From Malachius bipustulatus (Eukaryota; Arthropoda; Insecta; Coleoptera; Melyridae): DNA of 64,000 bases. Shown piece by piece: positions 10,101-22,376 of the stretch (position 1 is its first letter; every line of letters begins with the position of its first letter). The position numbers and the translations under genes were made by a program. The stretch lies in the NCBI GenBank assembly GCA_910589415.1, contig OU342633.1:55608404-55672403 (forward strand), given 5' to 3'. Under the pieces are notes generated by a model. The model had not been told where the DNA came from. It was given only the letters and a program-made list of their open reading frames with translations, and did no database searches.

Positions 10101-12395
10101 GGTTTTTCGCTGAAACGGTTCAAGGGGTAAGAAGCGATTTTCGAAATTTTTCTGCAGGAGACGAGTCGTGACGGGCCGCGCCACAATCCGGAAAATTTGG
10201 CCCCGATCAACGTCTGCGTTCGGAGAAAAAAAATTAAAACCGATAAAAATATGATACGCGGCCGCATAAAAACGCGTTGCTGGAGGAACTGGGTGGGGGG
10301 ATTTTTTTGATTTTTTCACCGAACGTAGCCACGAGTTTTCCGACCGAGCCGAGTGAAAATTTGGCCCCGATCAACGTCTGCGTTCCGAGAAAAAAAATTC
10401 GAACCGCCGAAAAACACGGTTTTTTGCGGTTTTTCGCTGAAACGGTTCAAGGGGTAAGAAGCGATTTTCGAAATTTTTCTGCAGGAGACGAGTCGTGGCG
10501 GGCCGCGCCACAATCCGGAAAATTTGGCCCCGATCAACGTCTGCGTTCGGAGAAAAAAAATTAAAACCGATAAAAATATGATACGCGGCCGCATAAAAAC
10601 GCGTTGCTGGAGGAACTGGGTGGGGGGATTTTTTTGATTTTTTCACCGAACGTAGCCACGAGTTTTCCGACCCAGGCGAGTGAAAATTTGGCCCCGATCA
10701 ACGTCTGCGTTCCGAGAAAAAAAATTCGAACCGCCGAAAAACACGGTTTTTTGCGGTTTTTCGCTGAAACGGTTCAAGGGGTAAGAAGCGATTTTCGAAA
10801 TTTTTCTGCAGGAGACGAGTCGTGGCGGGCCGCGCCACAATCCGGAAAATTTGGCCCCGATCAACGTCTGCGTTCGGAGAAAAAAAAATTAAAACCGCCG
10901 AAAAACACGGTTTTTTGCGGTTTTTCGCTGAAACGGTTCAAGGGGTAAGAAGCGATTTTCGAAATTTTTCTGCAGGAGACGAGTCGTGACGGGCCGCGCC
11001 ACAATCCGGAAAATTTGGCCCCGATCAACGTCTGCGTTCGGAGAAAAAAAAATTAAAACCGATAAAAATATGATACGCGGCCGCATAAAAACGCGTTGCT
11101 GGAGGAACTGGGTGGGGCGATTTTTTTGATTTTTTCACCGAGCGTAGCCACGAGTTTTCCGACCGAGCCGAGTGAAAATTTGGCCCCGATCAACGTCTGC
11201 GTTCCGAGAAAAAAAATTCGAACCGCCGAAAAACACGGTTTTTTGCGGTTTTTCGCTGAAACGGTTCAAGGGGTAAGAAGCGATTTTCGAAATTTTTCTG
11301 CAGGAGACGTGTCGTGGCGGGCCGCGCCACAATCCGGAAAATTTGGCCCCGATCAACGTCTGCGTTCGGAGAAAAAAAAATTAAAACCGATAAAAATATG
11401 ATACGCGGCCGCATAAAAACGCGTTGCTGGAGGAACTGGGTGGGGGGATTTTTTTGATTTTTTCACCGAACGTAGCCACGAGTTTTCCGACCGAGCCGAG
11501 TGAAAATTTGGCCCCGATCAACGTCTGCGTTCCGAGAAAAAAAATTCGAACCGCCGAAAAACACGGTTTTTTGCAGTTTTTCGCTGAAACGGTTCAAGGG
11601 GTAAGAAGCGATTTTCGAAATTTTTCTGCAGGAGACGTGTCGTGGCGGGCCGCGCCACAATCCGGAAAATTTGGCCCCGATCAACGTCTGCGTTCGGAGA
11701 AAAAAAATTAAAACCGATAAAAATATGATACGCGGTCGCATAAAAACGCGTTGCTGGAGGAACTGGGTGGGGGGATTTTTTTGATTTTTTCACCGAACGT
11801 AGCCACGAGTTTTCCGACCGAGCCGAGTGAAAATTTGGCCCCGATCAACGTCTGCGTTCCGAGAAAAAAAATTCGAACCGCCGAAAAACACGTTTTTTTG
11901 CGGTTTTTCGCTGAAACGGTTCAAGGGGTAAGGAGCGATTTTCGAAATTTTTCTGCAGGAGACGTGTCGTGGCGGGCCGCGCCACAATCCGGAAAATTTG
12001 GCCCCGATCAACGTCTGCGTTCGGAGAAAAAAAATTAAAACCGATAAAAATATGATACGCGGCCGCATAAAAACGCGTTGCTGGAGGAACTGGGTGGGGG
12101 GATTTTTTTGATTTTTTCACCGAACGTAGCCACGAGTTTTCCGACCGAGCCGAGTGAAAATTTGGCCCCGATCAACGTCTGCGTTCCGAGAAAAAAAATT
12201 CGAACCGCCGAAAAACACGGTTTTTTGCAGTTTTTCGCTGAAACGGTTCAAGGGGTAAGAAGCGATTTTCGAAATTTTTCTGCAGGAGACGTGTCGTGGC
12301 GGGCCGCGCCACAATCCGGAAAATTTGGCCCCGATCAACGTCTGCGTTCCGAGAAAAAAATTCGAACCGCCGAAAAACACGATTTTTTGCGGTTC
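7163..12395 (+). repeat. 327-bp tandem array, left arm, main block
   Basis: Units start near 7,184, 7,511, 7,838, 8,165, 8,492, 8,819, 9,146, 9,473, 9,787, 10,277, 10,604, 11,096, 11,424, 11,751 and 12,078. Most are 327 bp. The unit at 9,473 lacks 13 bp (atcaacgtctgcg). Two intervals are 490-492 bp (9,787-10,277 and 10,604-11,096), equal to one unit plus a half unit of 163 bp. The array ends in a truncated copy near 12,395. CpG and GCGGCCGC sites are abundant, unlike the surrounding AT-rich DNA. Confidence 0.9.
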
Positions 12396-13624
12396 TGTTG
12401 GCACAGATATTCAAAATGAGCATAGACATACAAAATTCGTAGCAATAGTTTATCGAAAAAACAATCAGTGGAGCGTCTTTCCGTCAAAAATATTAGAGGA
12501 GCATATTTCCTGACGAATTTGTCTCTTGAAAATCGCGCCGTTCGAGCTTGACGTTCAACCTTCAAGTGTCCGGTTCGATATTGGGTAACTTAGATTAGGT
12601 AAGCGAAGGATAAGTAATATGGTGCGTCTGCTCGGTCAGTTGTGCGCGCGATTGAAGCAAAAATTCGACGGTTGGGATTAGAAGGGTGGCGTCTTTTATA
12701 ATGATTGTTACCGTTATTTTATGAATTGTGTTACGGTCATCCTTACGGTCTGGTTTTCTGGTTTTTTTTTTTGTGCTTAATATCTATATTTTACTAAAGT
12801 GCACGAAACAGAAAACTGTAAATTTATTTTTTCTAAGCCATATAATTTATTTTGTTGTCATATTATTGCACCGGGTGATTTCTGGTGATTGAAAATTTTC
12901 AAGTGAATTGGAATTACTGATTTTCTACAATTTTTGTTTTCAACCCTTACTTTGTAGAATCTCTGCAAATTGATTGATGATAAATAAAACACTAGGTAAT
13001 TATTATAAATATTAATAAATTTATATTAATGGATATTAACGGTACAAGTGTTTCGCTACTTTTAAAGTAGCATCTTCAGACGTATGTAAATAAAATTATT
13101 GATATAGTAACATATAACAACAGTATGGTAACCTAAGTGATCGTAAAAAGATTTAAATGAATTTTTTACAGAACTAACTAGATCATAATATAATTTTTTC
13201 AGAATCTTAGTTGTTGATATCAAGAAGAAAATCAAGTCGTGGAGAACGATATGTGTCTAGCTGTTCATTTATTACTATGTATTGTTGATTATGTTAATAT
13301 CCATCAATATACAGTAGAATTTCTAAAACATTAGTGTTTTGATTTTCTAACTTAATGTTTTACACACTCTGTTTATTTCAATCTGCAAGCTTCACAGAAA
13401 GTCAGTGGCTCGAGTGATCGAAATTACATAAATTAACCTGTCGGACTCAGAATTTCCAGGGAATTACAATTTATTAGAAATCCTTGTCAGTTAATTGTGT
13501 TTCCTATACTCCACGTAGGTCGTCAAATCCACTTGTTCATATTATAAACCACAACTATTTTGTTGTGTTGTGTTTGTGGCTTGCAGCATGCTCGCTTGTT
13601 AGCAGGTAATTTTGCCTCCATTTA
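12396..13624. other. Inner left arm, no genes
   Basis: Single-copy inner arm, nearly identical to the inverse of 21,148-22,376 (for example one substitution near 12,836 and one near 13,371). Apart from the hammerhead-like motif at 13,036-13,084, no gene or RNA was recognised. Confidence 0.7.
13036..13084 (-). ncRNA. Hammerhead-ribozyme-like motif, left-arm copy
   Basis: On the minus strand: CTGAAGA, a hairpin GCTAC/GTAGC, then GAAAC and a short ACA-CT-UGT stem followed by A, the order of a type-I hammerhead (CUGANGA, stem II, GAAA, stem III, NUH). Stem I near the core has a T-C mismatch followed by ACG/CGT pairing. Known: minimal hammerheads occur in Penelope-like retroelements. No Penelope reverse transcriptase was found here, so this is probably a remnant; activity is unproven. 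Confidence 0.45.
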
Positions 13625-13632
13625 CTCACAAT
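13625..13632 (+). repeat. 8-bp target-site duplication CTCACAAT (left of hAT MITE)
   Basis: Identical to 14,327-14,334 on the other side of the MITE. Confidence 0.8.
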
Positions 13633-14326
13633 CAGAGATGGGCGTTTACGTGTAAAGAATTATTCTTTACACTTTTCATGTATGTAAACAATGTAAAGAA
13701 TACGGAAGCAATGTAAAGAATTCGTAAGCAATGTAAAGAATACGTAAACAATGTAAAGAATTCGTAAACAATGTAAAGAATTTCAACAATAGTGTCAGCT
13801 GTCGCTGTCACTGCTATCAGTGACGCCACTGCTGTGAAAAGTTTCAGTTGCCAAATTTACACAAACTTAGGTTTATTGAGGTTTGAGCACAATATTGAGA
13901 TGATAGTTTAGTTTAGTTTTATTAGTCGGTATCGCAGAGACTTACTACACTTTCACGTCTCTGAGTACCTACGCATAGGCAAAGCTAAGGAAGAGAAGAG
14001 TAGTCTCGGAAGAAGTAGAAAGAGGTTGTAGTCAAGCCAACTGAACCCAACTATTATTTTATTACAAACTAGTAAATCGTTTTATTATTTAATTTATGAA
14101 TTACTTTATTAAAAAAATGAGTGGACGTGGACGATCAGTTAGTACCTACGTGATAATAAATTTTAAAATCTAAGATTTCATAACCTTATTTCATATTTAA
14201 ATTAATTGTTTACATTGTTTACTTTCTTTACGATCTTTTCATGAAAATGGACTGTGTAAACAATTGAATTGTTTACATGTAAAGAATTGATTTGTTTACA
14301 ATTAATTGTTTACACGCCCATCCCTG
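13633..14326. mobile_element. hAT-type MITE in left arm (694 bp)
   Basis: Termini CAGAGATGGGCG and CGCCCATCCCTG with an 8-bp duplication CTCACAAT are diagnostic of hAT elements. Near its left end (13,690-13,785) are about four and a half 20-bp repeats (aatgtaaagaattcgtaaac). The right end has related gtttac/gtaaac motifs, perhaps transposase-binding subterminal repeats. No transposase frame. The 65-codon frame here is repeat-derived. The mirror copy is at 20,446-21,139. Confidence 0.8.
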
Positions 14327-15127
14327 CTCACAATACACCTACACACGGTATGTCAATAATAGCTTGTTCAATTTTGGTAACTACTGAGCAATGACGTAGT
14401 GTGGGTCAATCTAGTAATGCGCAGGCGCGGCGGGCTGGTTTAAATGGTAAATTTAATTGCTTTCTTGTAATTTTCTTTGTTCCAGATATAAATATTATGT
14501 TAGGTGATTATAATGTCATAAATAACCATAAGACAAGCAATGTCGCTGCGTCATAATAAACTTTATCAAAGTGAAAAAAACTTTATTCTTTTTTGATAAG
14601 AGGAAAATAACATTTTCAAGAATTATTTTTTGTACAACTGCCATTAAAAGTCACAATTTTAACGACAGCTGACAGTGTTAAAAGTGATTGTTTACATGGA
14701 AGCGTGTTAAAAATATTTTTAACACTCGTGTTTTTTTTCATTCTCTTTTTAAACTACATTTTCTCATGATGAAATCAGACAAAATTATAGGTAATAGAAT
14801 TTTTTCATATTCTTTTTATTACTGGCAAACATTTTAAGAAAAATTAAATACTTGGTCAAGAATTCAAGACAACAATAATTGTTCAGAAATTGCAATAAAT
14901 ATCTAATAATTATTATGACGTCTCTTTTATTTGTATGCATGCATTTGTTAGTAACCATAGCGTCGGCAACGGTTGCTATGCATAGTACACTTGTACTTAT
15001 CTGTAAGTGATTTAATTTTGTTCGTGAATTTGTTGAATTCGCTCCGCTACGCTTCGCTAATTTCACAAACCTTTTCACTCACAAAATAAAACTTCACTTT
15101 TAACACTAATATCATAAATGGCTATTT
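14327..15127. other. Inner end of left arm
   Basis: The inverse of the right arm from about 20,445 down to 19,543. Collinear to about 15,004; beyond that the arms differ more and the right arm has about 100 extra bases. The inner tip carries a short palindrome centred on cgctccgctacgcttcgc. A 97-codon minus frame (14,785-15,078) is shared by both arms but shows no known domain. Confidence 0.6.
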
Positions 15128-15636
15128 TAGTATGATAGATTTTTGATTTCCATTACTTTTTTAATACCGAATGACATAACAATCAATATGACGGCCATAA
15201 GGAAAGCAGAAGCTGACTATAAAAAAAACTCTAGGATTTAGTTGGCCGTGAACATTTTTGAAACGGTAAATGGATAGCTATTGATGAGTTACGTAAACCT
15301 ACAAAAGATTGAATTGAACTAATTGAACCTCGTGACGTCACAAGAAGCACAAGATCAGAACGCAGCCTGCGCGCCGACATTGAAGTTACAACAGGTAAGT
15401 AACTAATAACTATAGTAATAAACAATCAACTTAAAAAAAAGAAATGTTAATATTTTCATTTTTGAACTATTATATTTTTTGACAAACAAAATAGACTTTA
15501 TGTCATCCTTTATGGGAACCGGGCCAGGACCGGGCTTCCACAGGCAACTTCTAGTGCCGGTTTTTTGGCTAACCAAGTATTTGCAAAAGATATGGGTATC
15601 TTCCTGATGTTTCTTTAGGTAAGTCTTCCACCCCTA
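15128..15636. other. Loop, left part: transposon debris
   Basis: About 15,150-15,330 is a diverged fragment of the palindromic MITE family seen at 2,118-3,114 (shared ggccataag, gttggccgtga and tggatagct stretches). About 15,500-15,636 belongs to a dispersed repeat that is also present, uninterrupted, near 55,505-55,690. Confidence 0.55.
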
Positions 15637-15638
15637 TA

Positions 15639-16508
15639 CCGGGTGTCCCAGACTTAATTGATCAGGCCATATCTCATATACAGGTTGAGATAATCGAGCT
15701 GAATAAAAGGCATATTATTAAAATTTTTCAAGCTGTATAACATGACAGCATGAAAACAACCCCCACTCCAACATCCTCTAATAAGTTACAGCCCCCACCC
15801 TTAAAAAAATGAATAGCACCCTGTATATATTTTTGTATATTCAAAACCAGTATTCGATTCTCTATTCAGATGATTTTTCAGATTCAAAATTGGTTGAGAA
15901 ATAACCAAGAAAAGGTTCATCAAGGTGGTCATGACTTTTTATCTGAACTTTCTCTGAATGAGTTTAGCTGACGAAATTTGTAAATTTTTTGGTCATAGTT
16001 TTTAATTAACAGGTCACAGTCATCATTAAGGTTCATGATAAAGTGCTTTGTCTCTTGTTTTATTTTTTTAAATTTCCTAATAAAGCAGAATGATTAAATA
16101 AATTGTTTGGACTTTAATTATAATAATAACTATCACCTGCCTGTTAAAAACTATGACTAAATATTGATAAATTTTGACAGCAAAAGTAGTCATCAAGAGA
16201 AAGTTAAGATAAAAAGTCATGACCACCTTGATGAACCTTTTCTTGGTTATTTCTCAACCAATTTTGAATCTGAAAAATCATCTGAATAGACAATCGAATA
16301 CTGGTTTTGAATATACAAAAATATATACAGGGTGCTATTCATTTTTTAAGGGTGGGGGCTGTAACTTAGGGGATGTTGGAGTGGGGGTTGTTTTCATGCC
16401 GTCATGTTATACAGCTTGAAAAATTTTAATAATATGCCTTTTATTCAGCTCGATTATCTCAACCTGTATATGAGATATGGCCTGGTCAATTAAGTCTGGG
16501 ACACCCGG
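15639..16508. mobile_element. Palindromic MITE in the loop (870 bp), CCGGGTG termini
   Basis: Ends CCGGGTGTCCCAGACTT and inverse; arms of about 380 bp. It interrupts a dispersed repeat whose uninterrupted copy near 55,635 reads cccctgTAtaagtgcc, giving an empty-site comparison that supports insertion at TA (left TA at 15,637-15,638; right duplicate mutated to TC). No coding capacity. The 66-codon frame at 16,219 lies inside the arm and is not a gene. Confidence 0.8.
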
Positions 16509-19500
16509 TCTAGGCGCCATAGTGAAACTGTAGGATACGCGGATGTAAATAATGACCGGTACCTATAAATAATATATAAATAAATAATACCTATAAATAA
16601 TACCTTTGGAGATAATTTCTATCCAGTTTTTCTTCTTTTGATATTAGGTATCTGCTAACCTGCTACATAATTATTATTACTATATTATACAGGTCTCCCG
16701 TAATATGTGAGCAATCTTTCGGAGTTGGATACACTAAGTAAAAATAAATGAAAAATAGGTGTAAGATTTATTCCTACGAAATACCCCTGGGAAGATATTA
16801 CCACTTTTACTTAAGAATAATTGAAAATCTATTTTTTTGCAATAACTTTTTCATGAGTTGAAAAAAATCTATTTTCTTTCAGTTTCACATTTCTTACATA
16901 AAAAATGTATCTTGCTTTATTCCGATTTCCGATAAAGCGAACCGTTATCGAGATAAACGCCCTTTTAATATGTGATGCACTGAAATATCAGCCGCCTTGT
17001 TCAAATTGCCTTAAAATTCAGAAATTTCCTTCACCTATTAAAAGGAAGTTTATCTCGATAACGGTTCACTTTATCGGAATAAATCAACATATTATGTATT
17101 AAGTATGTAGATGCGAGAATAAAGATCAAGAAAAAATGCGAAACTAAAAGAAGATTAACCAAAAAAAGTTTTTAAATTTTTTTTTTCTTTGATGTTAATG
17201 AGGGGGTGCCACCCCCCGAGGTCTACGTATGTACCACAAGAGATTAGAAAACATTTCAAATAATCTAAAATATTACAAAATTATACCAAAAATTACCAAC
17301 ATCGGCCAACTAATGAAAAAATTATTGCAAAAAACAGACTTTTACCGGTAACTTTAAGTGGAAATATTTTTGCACGGGTGTCTCATCGGAATAAATTATG
17401 TTGCGGTTAGTAATTATGTTAGTAATGAAGAAAAATTATACAAGCTGGCAACGTAGCAACCATGCCACCCAACGAGCCCTTGCTGGGCCAGGACCGAGGA
17501 AGAAGGAGAGACGCATCGAGAGTCGAGACGCTCGTCAGAATCGGACACGTACCTAACACGTAACACGACCGGCAGGTCCGCAAAAATCGATACTCGCGAA
17601 CCGGCCACCGGTACTAATTATTGTTGTTATTGAATTAAAAGTTTAATTTCTCAATATATAATCAAAAATCAAAGTCTCGTTTATCCAAATCGTAATAACA
17701 TATAACATTCAATCCAATCGAATAAATCGAAAATCAATTGGTCCTTCGAGAAGAATAAATCGAACCAAGCATTAATAATCAAAATCAACAAAACACAAAC
17801 AAATTATATTGCTATTTTTTCATTTATTTTTAATAAATTTAATCAAATTCGGGTTATGGATAGCCCACATATTATGGACAGCTGTATAGGTAAATGAATT
17901 GTGACTAGTCGAGTTGACAATAAAAACTTTCCTACCTAGGTACCTATAAGAGAACGAATTATTAATTATTCAATAAATTCGGACTGGTAGGTATTATAGA
18001 TCCTATAGGTATAAATAATATTGCAACAATAGGCTCCTAAATGAAAAAACTTTAAATGGGGGGTGCGATTACCAAGAAAACTTCGATAGGGTCTAATAAA
18101 AAAACGCTACTTGCCGTCGCTAATCTTTTCAGTCTCTGTCTATTATTCTGGCAGGAGGCGGGAGTGCCGGATGTAGAGTAGACAAGAAGTGTCGCTGGGT
18201 TGCCACTACGTAGGTACCTACCATGAAGATGTTTATTCTTTGCAATCATAATATTATGATTATGTTATGTTAATATATCTTAGTTTGGTAATTAAAGACA
18301 TGATTTTTGTTTTAATTTGTTCTTTGTACCTATAGGTATAGGTATCTTGCAGTGGTGTGCATCTGAAATTTATATTTCCTTTTATTTAAGTATATTTTCC
18401 TGTTAATCTGTTGGTCAATAAATTATTTATTATTATTATTATTATTATATTGAAGTAAATAATTTTTTAATACAGTGGCCAAAATATTGTAACTTTTTAA
18501 TTCAAGGCGTAGTAGAACCCATAAAAATTTGGCCAATATAAAAAAAAAAAATTAATCCGATGGTGCCTACAGCGTTTTAAGTTCCTCATCCAAGTTTCGT
18601 GCTAATTGTTTTAATAACCATAATAAAGGTACCTAAGTGAATAATTAAATCAACGATTATTAACCCATAGGATCAAATACTATAATATACCTAGGTACAT
18701 TTTTTTCCATTCATTCAAGATTAAAAATTAATAACATACCAATACCAAACTCTGAAAGAAAATGAAGTTTGGCAACCGCCTGTACCTCACCTTATAATAT
18801 GAAATAATATGCATGTCTTATGAGATAAATAATGGAAACAGAAATAATGAGAATGAAACACCTAACCGGGACTTACTCACATGTTCGATGCACTGTTGCC
18901 ACTTTTATTTTCACAACATATAATACTCCTTAAAATTATTAATTATTATATTATTATTTATTTTTATTTATTTTATTTTATTAATTTTATTTTAACTATT
19001 TCATTAATTAAATATGTGATCAAGGGATTAATCAATCCCGAAACGTCAACTATTTATTAATAACTACAAAAGTAAGCCTGAGAACCTAAAAACCAATACA
19101 AGAATATAATAATATAATTCATCTATACGGCATTTATTGGTTCAATAGGTATTTACAATTTTCTAATTCAAAATATTAAGAAATCTTCCCGTAATTTACT
19201 GGGTTTACAACTGCTATAATTTTATAATAAATTAAATAAACAATATCAATTTTGCACAAAAAATTAAATGATATTACCGGAAATCGTCGATATCATGGCA
19301 TTTTTACACAGCAATAATAAGAGCAAAAATACCTACCAATAGATAACAAAATTATTGGCGAACACAAAATAGCAATTTATTATAACAGAGTGTTTCAAAT
19401 CTACACAGTTCCGTTCAAATAAATCTGGAATCTTGGACAACTTTGATTTACTGATGTAAATGCGGTAGATGAATCGAATAATGTTCCTTTTTCCGGTTTG

Positions 19501-19542
19501 ACAGTCTATTTTGTTTGTCAAGAAATATAAAAGTTAAAAAAT
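16509..19542. other. Loop, right part: non-coding
   Basis: The first 50 bp complete the repeat split by the MITE. About 16,910-17,090 holds an inverted repeat (ttatcgagataaac/gtttatctcgataa with matching outer parts). A short ATT microsatellite lies near 18,425-18,450. A hammerhead-like motif lies at 19,013-19,050. No transposase or other protein was recognised, although this is where an autonomous foldback element would carry one. Confidence 0.55.
19005..19068 (+). ncRNA. Second hammerhead-like motif with swapped core pair
   Basis: GTGATCA, stem GGGATT-aatc-AATCCC, then GAAACGTC. Compared with CUGANGA, positions 3 and 8 are G and C instead of C and G, a compensated swap of the core Watson-Crick pair. 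Stem III is the minimal ACGU. Outside a small internal loop, attaat-aaata upstream can pair with tatttattaat downstream as distal stem I. It may be a Penelope-like remnant; activity is untested. Confidence 0.35.
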
Positions 19543-20437
19543 AATAGCTATTTATGATATTAGTGTTAAAAATTAAGTTTTATTTTGTGAGTGAAAAGTT
19601 TTGTGAAATGAGCGAAGCGTAGCGGAGCGAATTTTACAAATTCACGAGCAAAATAAAATCACTTTTAAGACGAATATCATACAATGGTTTTTGTAATCTA
19701 TTTTGATAATAAAATTGATGAATTTAGAATGACACTCAACTTCAAATTGCATTTTAAAATATTACAGATAAGTACAAGTTAGTGTACTATGCATAGCAAC
19801 CGTTGCCGACGCTATGGTTACTAACAAATGCATGCATACAAATAAAAGAGACGTCATAATAATTATTAGATATTTATTGCAATTTCTGAACAATTATTGT
19901 TGTCTTGAATTCTTGACCAAGTATTTAATTTTTCTTAAAATGTTTGCCAGTAATAAAAAGAATATGAAAAAATTCTATTACCTATAATTTTGTCTGATTT
20001 CATCATGAGAAAATGTAGTTTAAAAAGAGAATGAAAAAAAACACGAGTGTTAAAAATATTTTTAACACGCTTCCATGTAAACAATCACTTTTAACACTGT
20101 CAGCTGTCGTTAAAATTGTGACTTTTAATGGCAGTTGTACAAAAAATAATTCTTGAAAATGTTATTTTCCTCTTATCAAAAAAGAATAAAGTTTTTTTCA
20201 CTTTGATAAAGTTTATTATGACGCAGCGACATTGCTTGTCTTATGGTTATTTATGACATTATAATCACCTAACATAATATTTATATCTGGAACAAAGAAA
20301 ATTACAAGAAAGCAATTAAATTTACCATTTAAACCAGCCCGCCGCGCCTGCGCATTACTAGATTGACCCACACTACGTCATTGCTCAGTAGTTACCAAAA
20401 TTGAACAAGCTATTATTGACATACCGTGTGTAGGTGT
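19543..20437. other. Inner end of right arm
   Basis: Inverse of 14,335-15,127 with about 100 extra bases at 19,660-19,760. The segment 19,555-19,680 is itself an imperfect palindrome around gcgaagcgtagcggagcg, so a small hairpin element sits at the arm tip. Confidence 0.6.
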
Positions 20438-20445
20438 ATTGTGAG

Positions 20446-21139
20446 CAGGGATGGGCGTGTAAACAATTAATTGTAAACAAATCAATTCTTTACATGTAAA
20501 CAATTCAATTGTTTACACAGTCCATTTTCATGAAAAGATCGTAAAGAAAGTAAACAATGTAAACAATTAATTTAAATATGAAATAAGGTTATGAAATCTT
20601 AGATTTTAAAATTTATTATCACGTAGGTACTAACTGATCGTCCACGTCCACTCATTTTTTTAATAAAGTAATTCATAAATTAAATAATAAAACGATTTAC
20701 TAGTTTGTAATAAAATAATAGTTGGGTTCAGTTGGCTTGACTACAACCTCTTTCTACTTCTTCCGAGACTACTCTTCTCTTCCTTAGCTTTGCCTATGCG
20801 TAGGTACTCAGAGACGTGAAAGTGTAGTAAGTCTCTGCGATACCGACTAATAAAACTAAACTAAACTATCATCTCAATATTGTGCTCAAACCTCAATAAA
20901 CCTAAGTTTGTGTAAATTTGGCAACTGAAACTTTTCACAGCAGTGGCGTCACTGATAGCAGTGACAGCGACAGCTGACACTATTGTTGAAATTCTTTACA
21001 TTGTTTACGAATTCTTTACATTGTTTACGTATTCTTTACATTGCTTACGAATTCTTTACATTGCTTCCGTATTCTTTACATTGTTTACATACATGAAAAG
21101 TGTAAAGAATAATTCTTTACACGTAAACGCCCATCTCTG
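20446..21139. mobile_element. hAT-type MITE in right arm (mirror copy)
   Basis: Exact mirror position of 13,633-14,326 (coordinates sum to 34,772), with the same CAGGGATGGGCG/CGCCCATCTCTG ends and the same 8-bp duplication (ATTGTGAG) on both sides. The shared insertion shows the arm was copied or inverted after the MITE inserted. Confidence 0.8.
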
Positions 21140-21147
21140 ATTGTGAG

Positions 21148-22376
21148 TAAATGGAGGCAAAATTACCTGCTAACAAGCGAGCATGCTGCAAGCCACAAAC
21201 ACAACACAACAAAATAGTTGTGGTTTATAATATGAACAAGTGGATTTGACGACCTACGTGGAGTATAGGAAACACAATTAACTGACAAGGATTTCTAATA
21301 AATTGTAATTCCCTGGAAATTCTGAGTCCGACAGGTTAATTTATGTAATTTCGATCACTCGAGCCACTGACTTTCTGTGAAGCTTGCAGATTGAAATAAA
21401 CAGAGTGTGTGAAACATTAAGTTAGAAAATCAAAACACTAATGTTTTAGAAATTCTACTGTATATTGATGGATATTAACATAATCAACAATACATAGTAA
21501 TAAATGAACAGCTAGACACATATCGTTCTCCACGACTTGATTTTCTTCTTGATATCAACAACTAAGATTCTGAAAAAATTATATTATGATCTAGTTAGTT
21601 CTGTAAAAAATTCATTTAAATCTTTTTACGATCACTTAGGTTACCATACTGTTGTTATATGTTACTATATCAATAATTTTATTTACATACGTCTGAAGAT
21701 GCTACTTTAAAAGTAGCGAAACACTTGTACCGTTAATATCCATTAATATAAATTTATTAATATTTATAATAATTACCTAGTGTTTTATTTATCATCAATC
21801 AATTTGCAGAGATTCTACAAAGTAAGGGTTGAAAACAAAAATTGTAGAAAATCAGTAATTCCAATTCACTTGAAAATTTTCAATCACCAGAAATCACCCG
21901 GTGCAATAATATGACAACAAAATAAATTATATGGATTAGAAAAAATAAATTTACAGTTTTCTGTTTCGTGCACTTTAGTAAAATATAGATATTAAGCACA
22001 AAAAAAAAAACCAGAAAACCAGACCGTAAGGATGACCGTAACACAATTCATAAAATAACGGTAACAATCATTATAAAAGACGCCACCCTTCTAATCCCAA
22101 CCGTCGAATTTTTGCTTCAATCGCGCGCACAACTGACCGAGCAGACGCACCATATTACTTATCCTTCGCTTACCTAATCTAAGTTACCCAATATCGAACC
22201 GGACACTTGAAGGTTGAACGTCAAGCTCGAACGGCGCGATTTTCAAGAGACAAATTCGTCAGGAAATATGCTCCTCTAATATTTTTGACGGAAAGACGCT
22301 CCACTGATTGTTTTTTCGATAAACTATTGCTACGAATTTTGTATGTCTATGCTCATTTTGAATATCTGTGCCAACA
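21148..22376. other. Inner right arm, no genes
   Basis: Inverse of 12,396-13,624, indel-free. Contains the hammerhead-like motif at 21,688-21,736 and nothing else recognised. Confidence 0.7.
21688..21736 (+). ncRNA. Hammerhead-ribozyme-like motif, right-arm copy
   Basis: Plus-strand copy of the motif at 13,036-13,084: CTGAAGA at 21,693, stem II GCTAC/GTAGC, GAAAC, short stem III, and A at the expected cleavage position. Same reservations as for the left-arm copy. Confidence 0.45.

Noticed and set aside
18725..18760. Link between the loop and the 196-bp array (shared cataccaataccaaac)
   Set aside because: The shared stretch is only about 16 bases and the surroundings do not align; likely chance.
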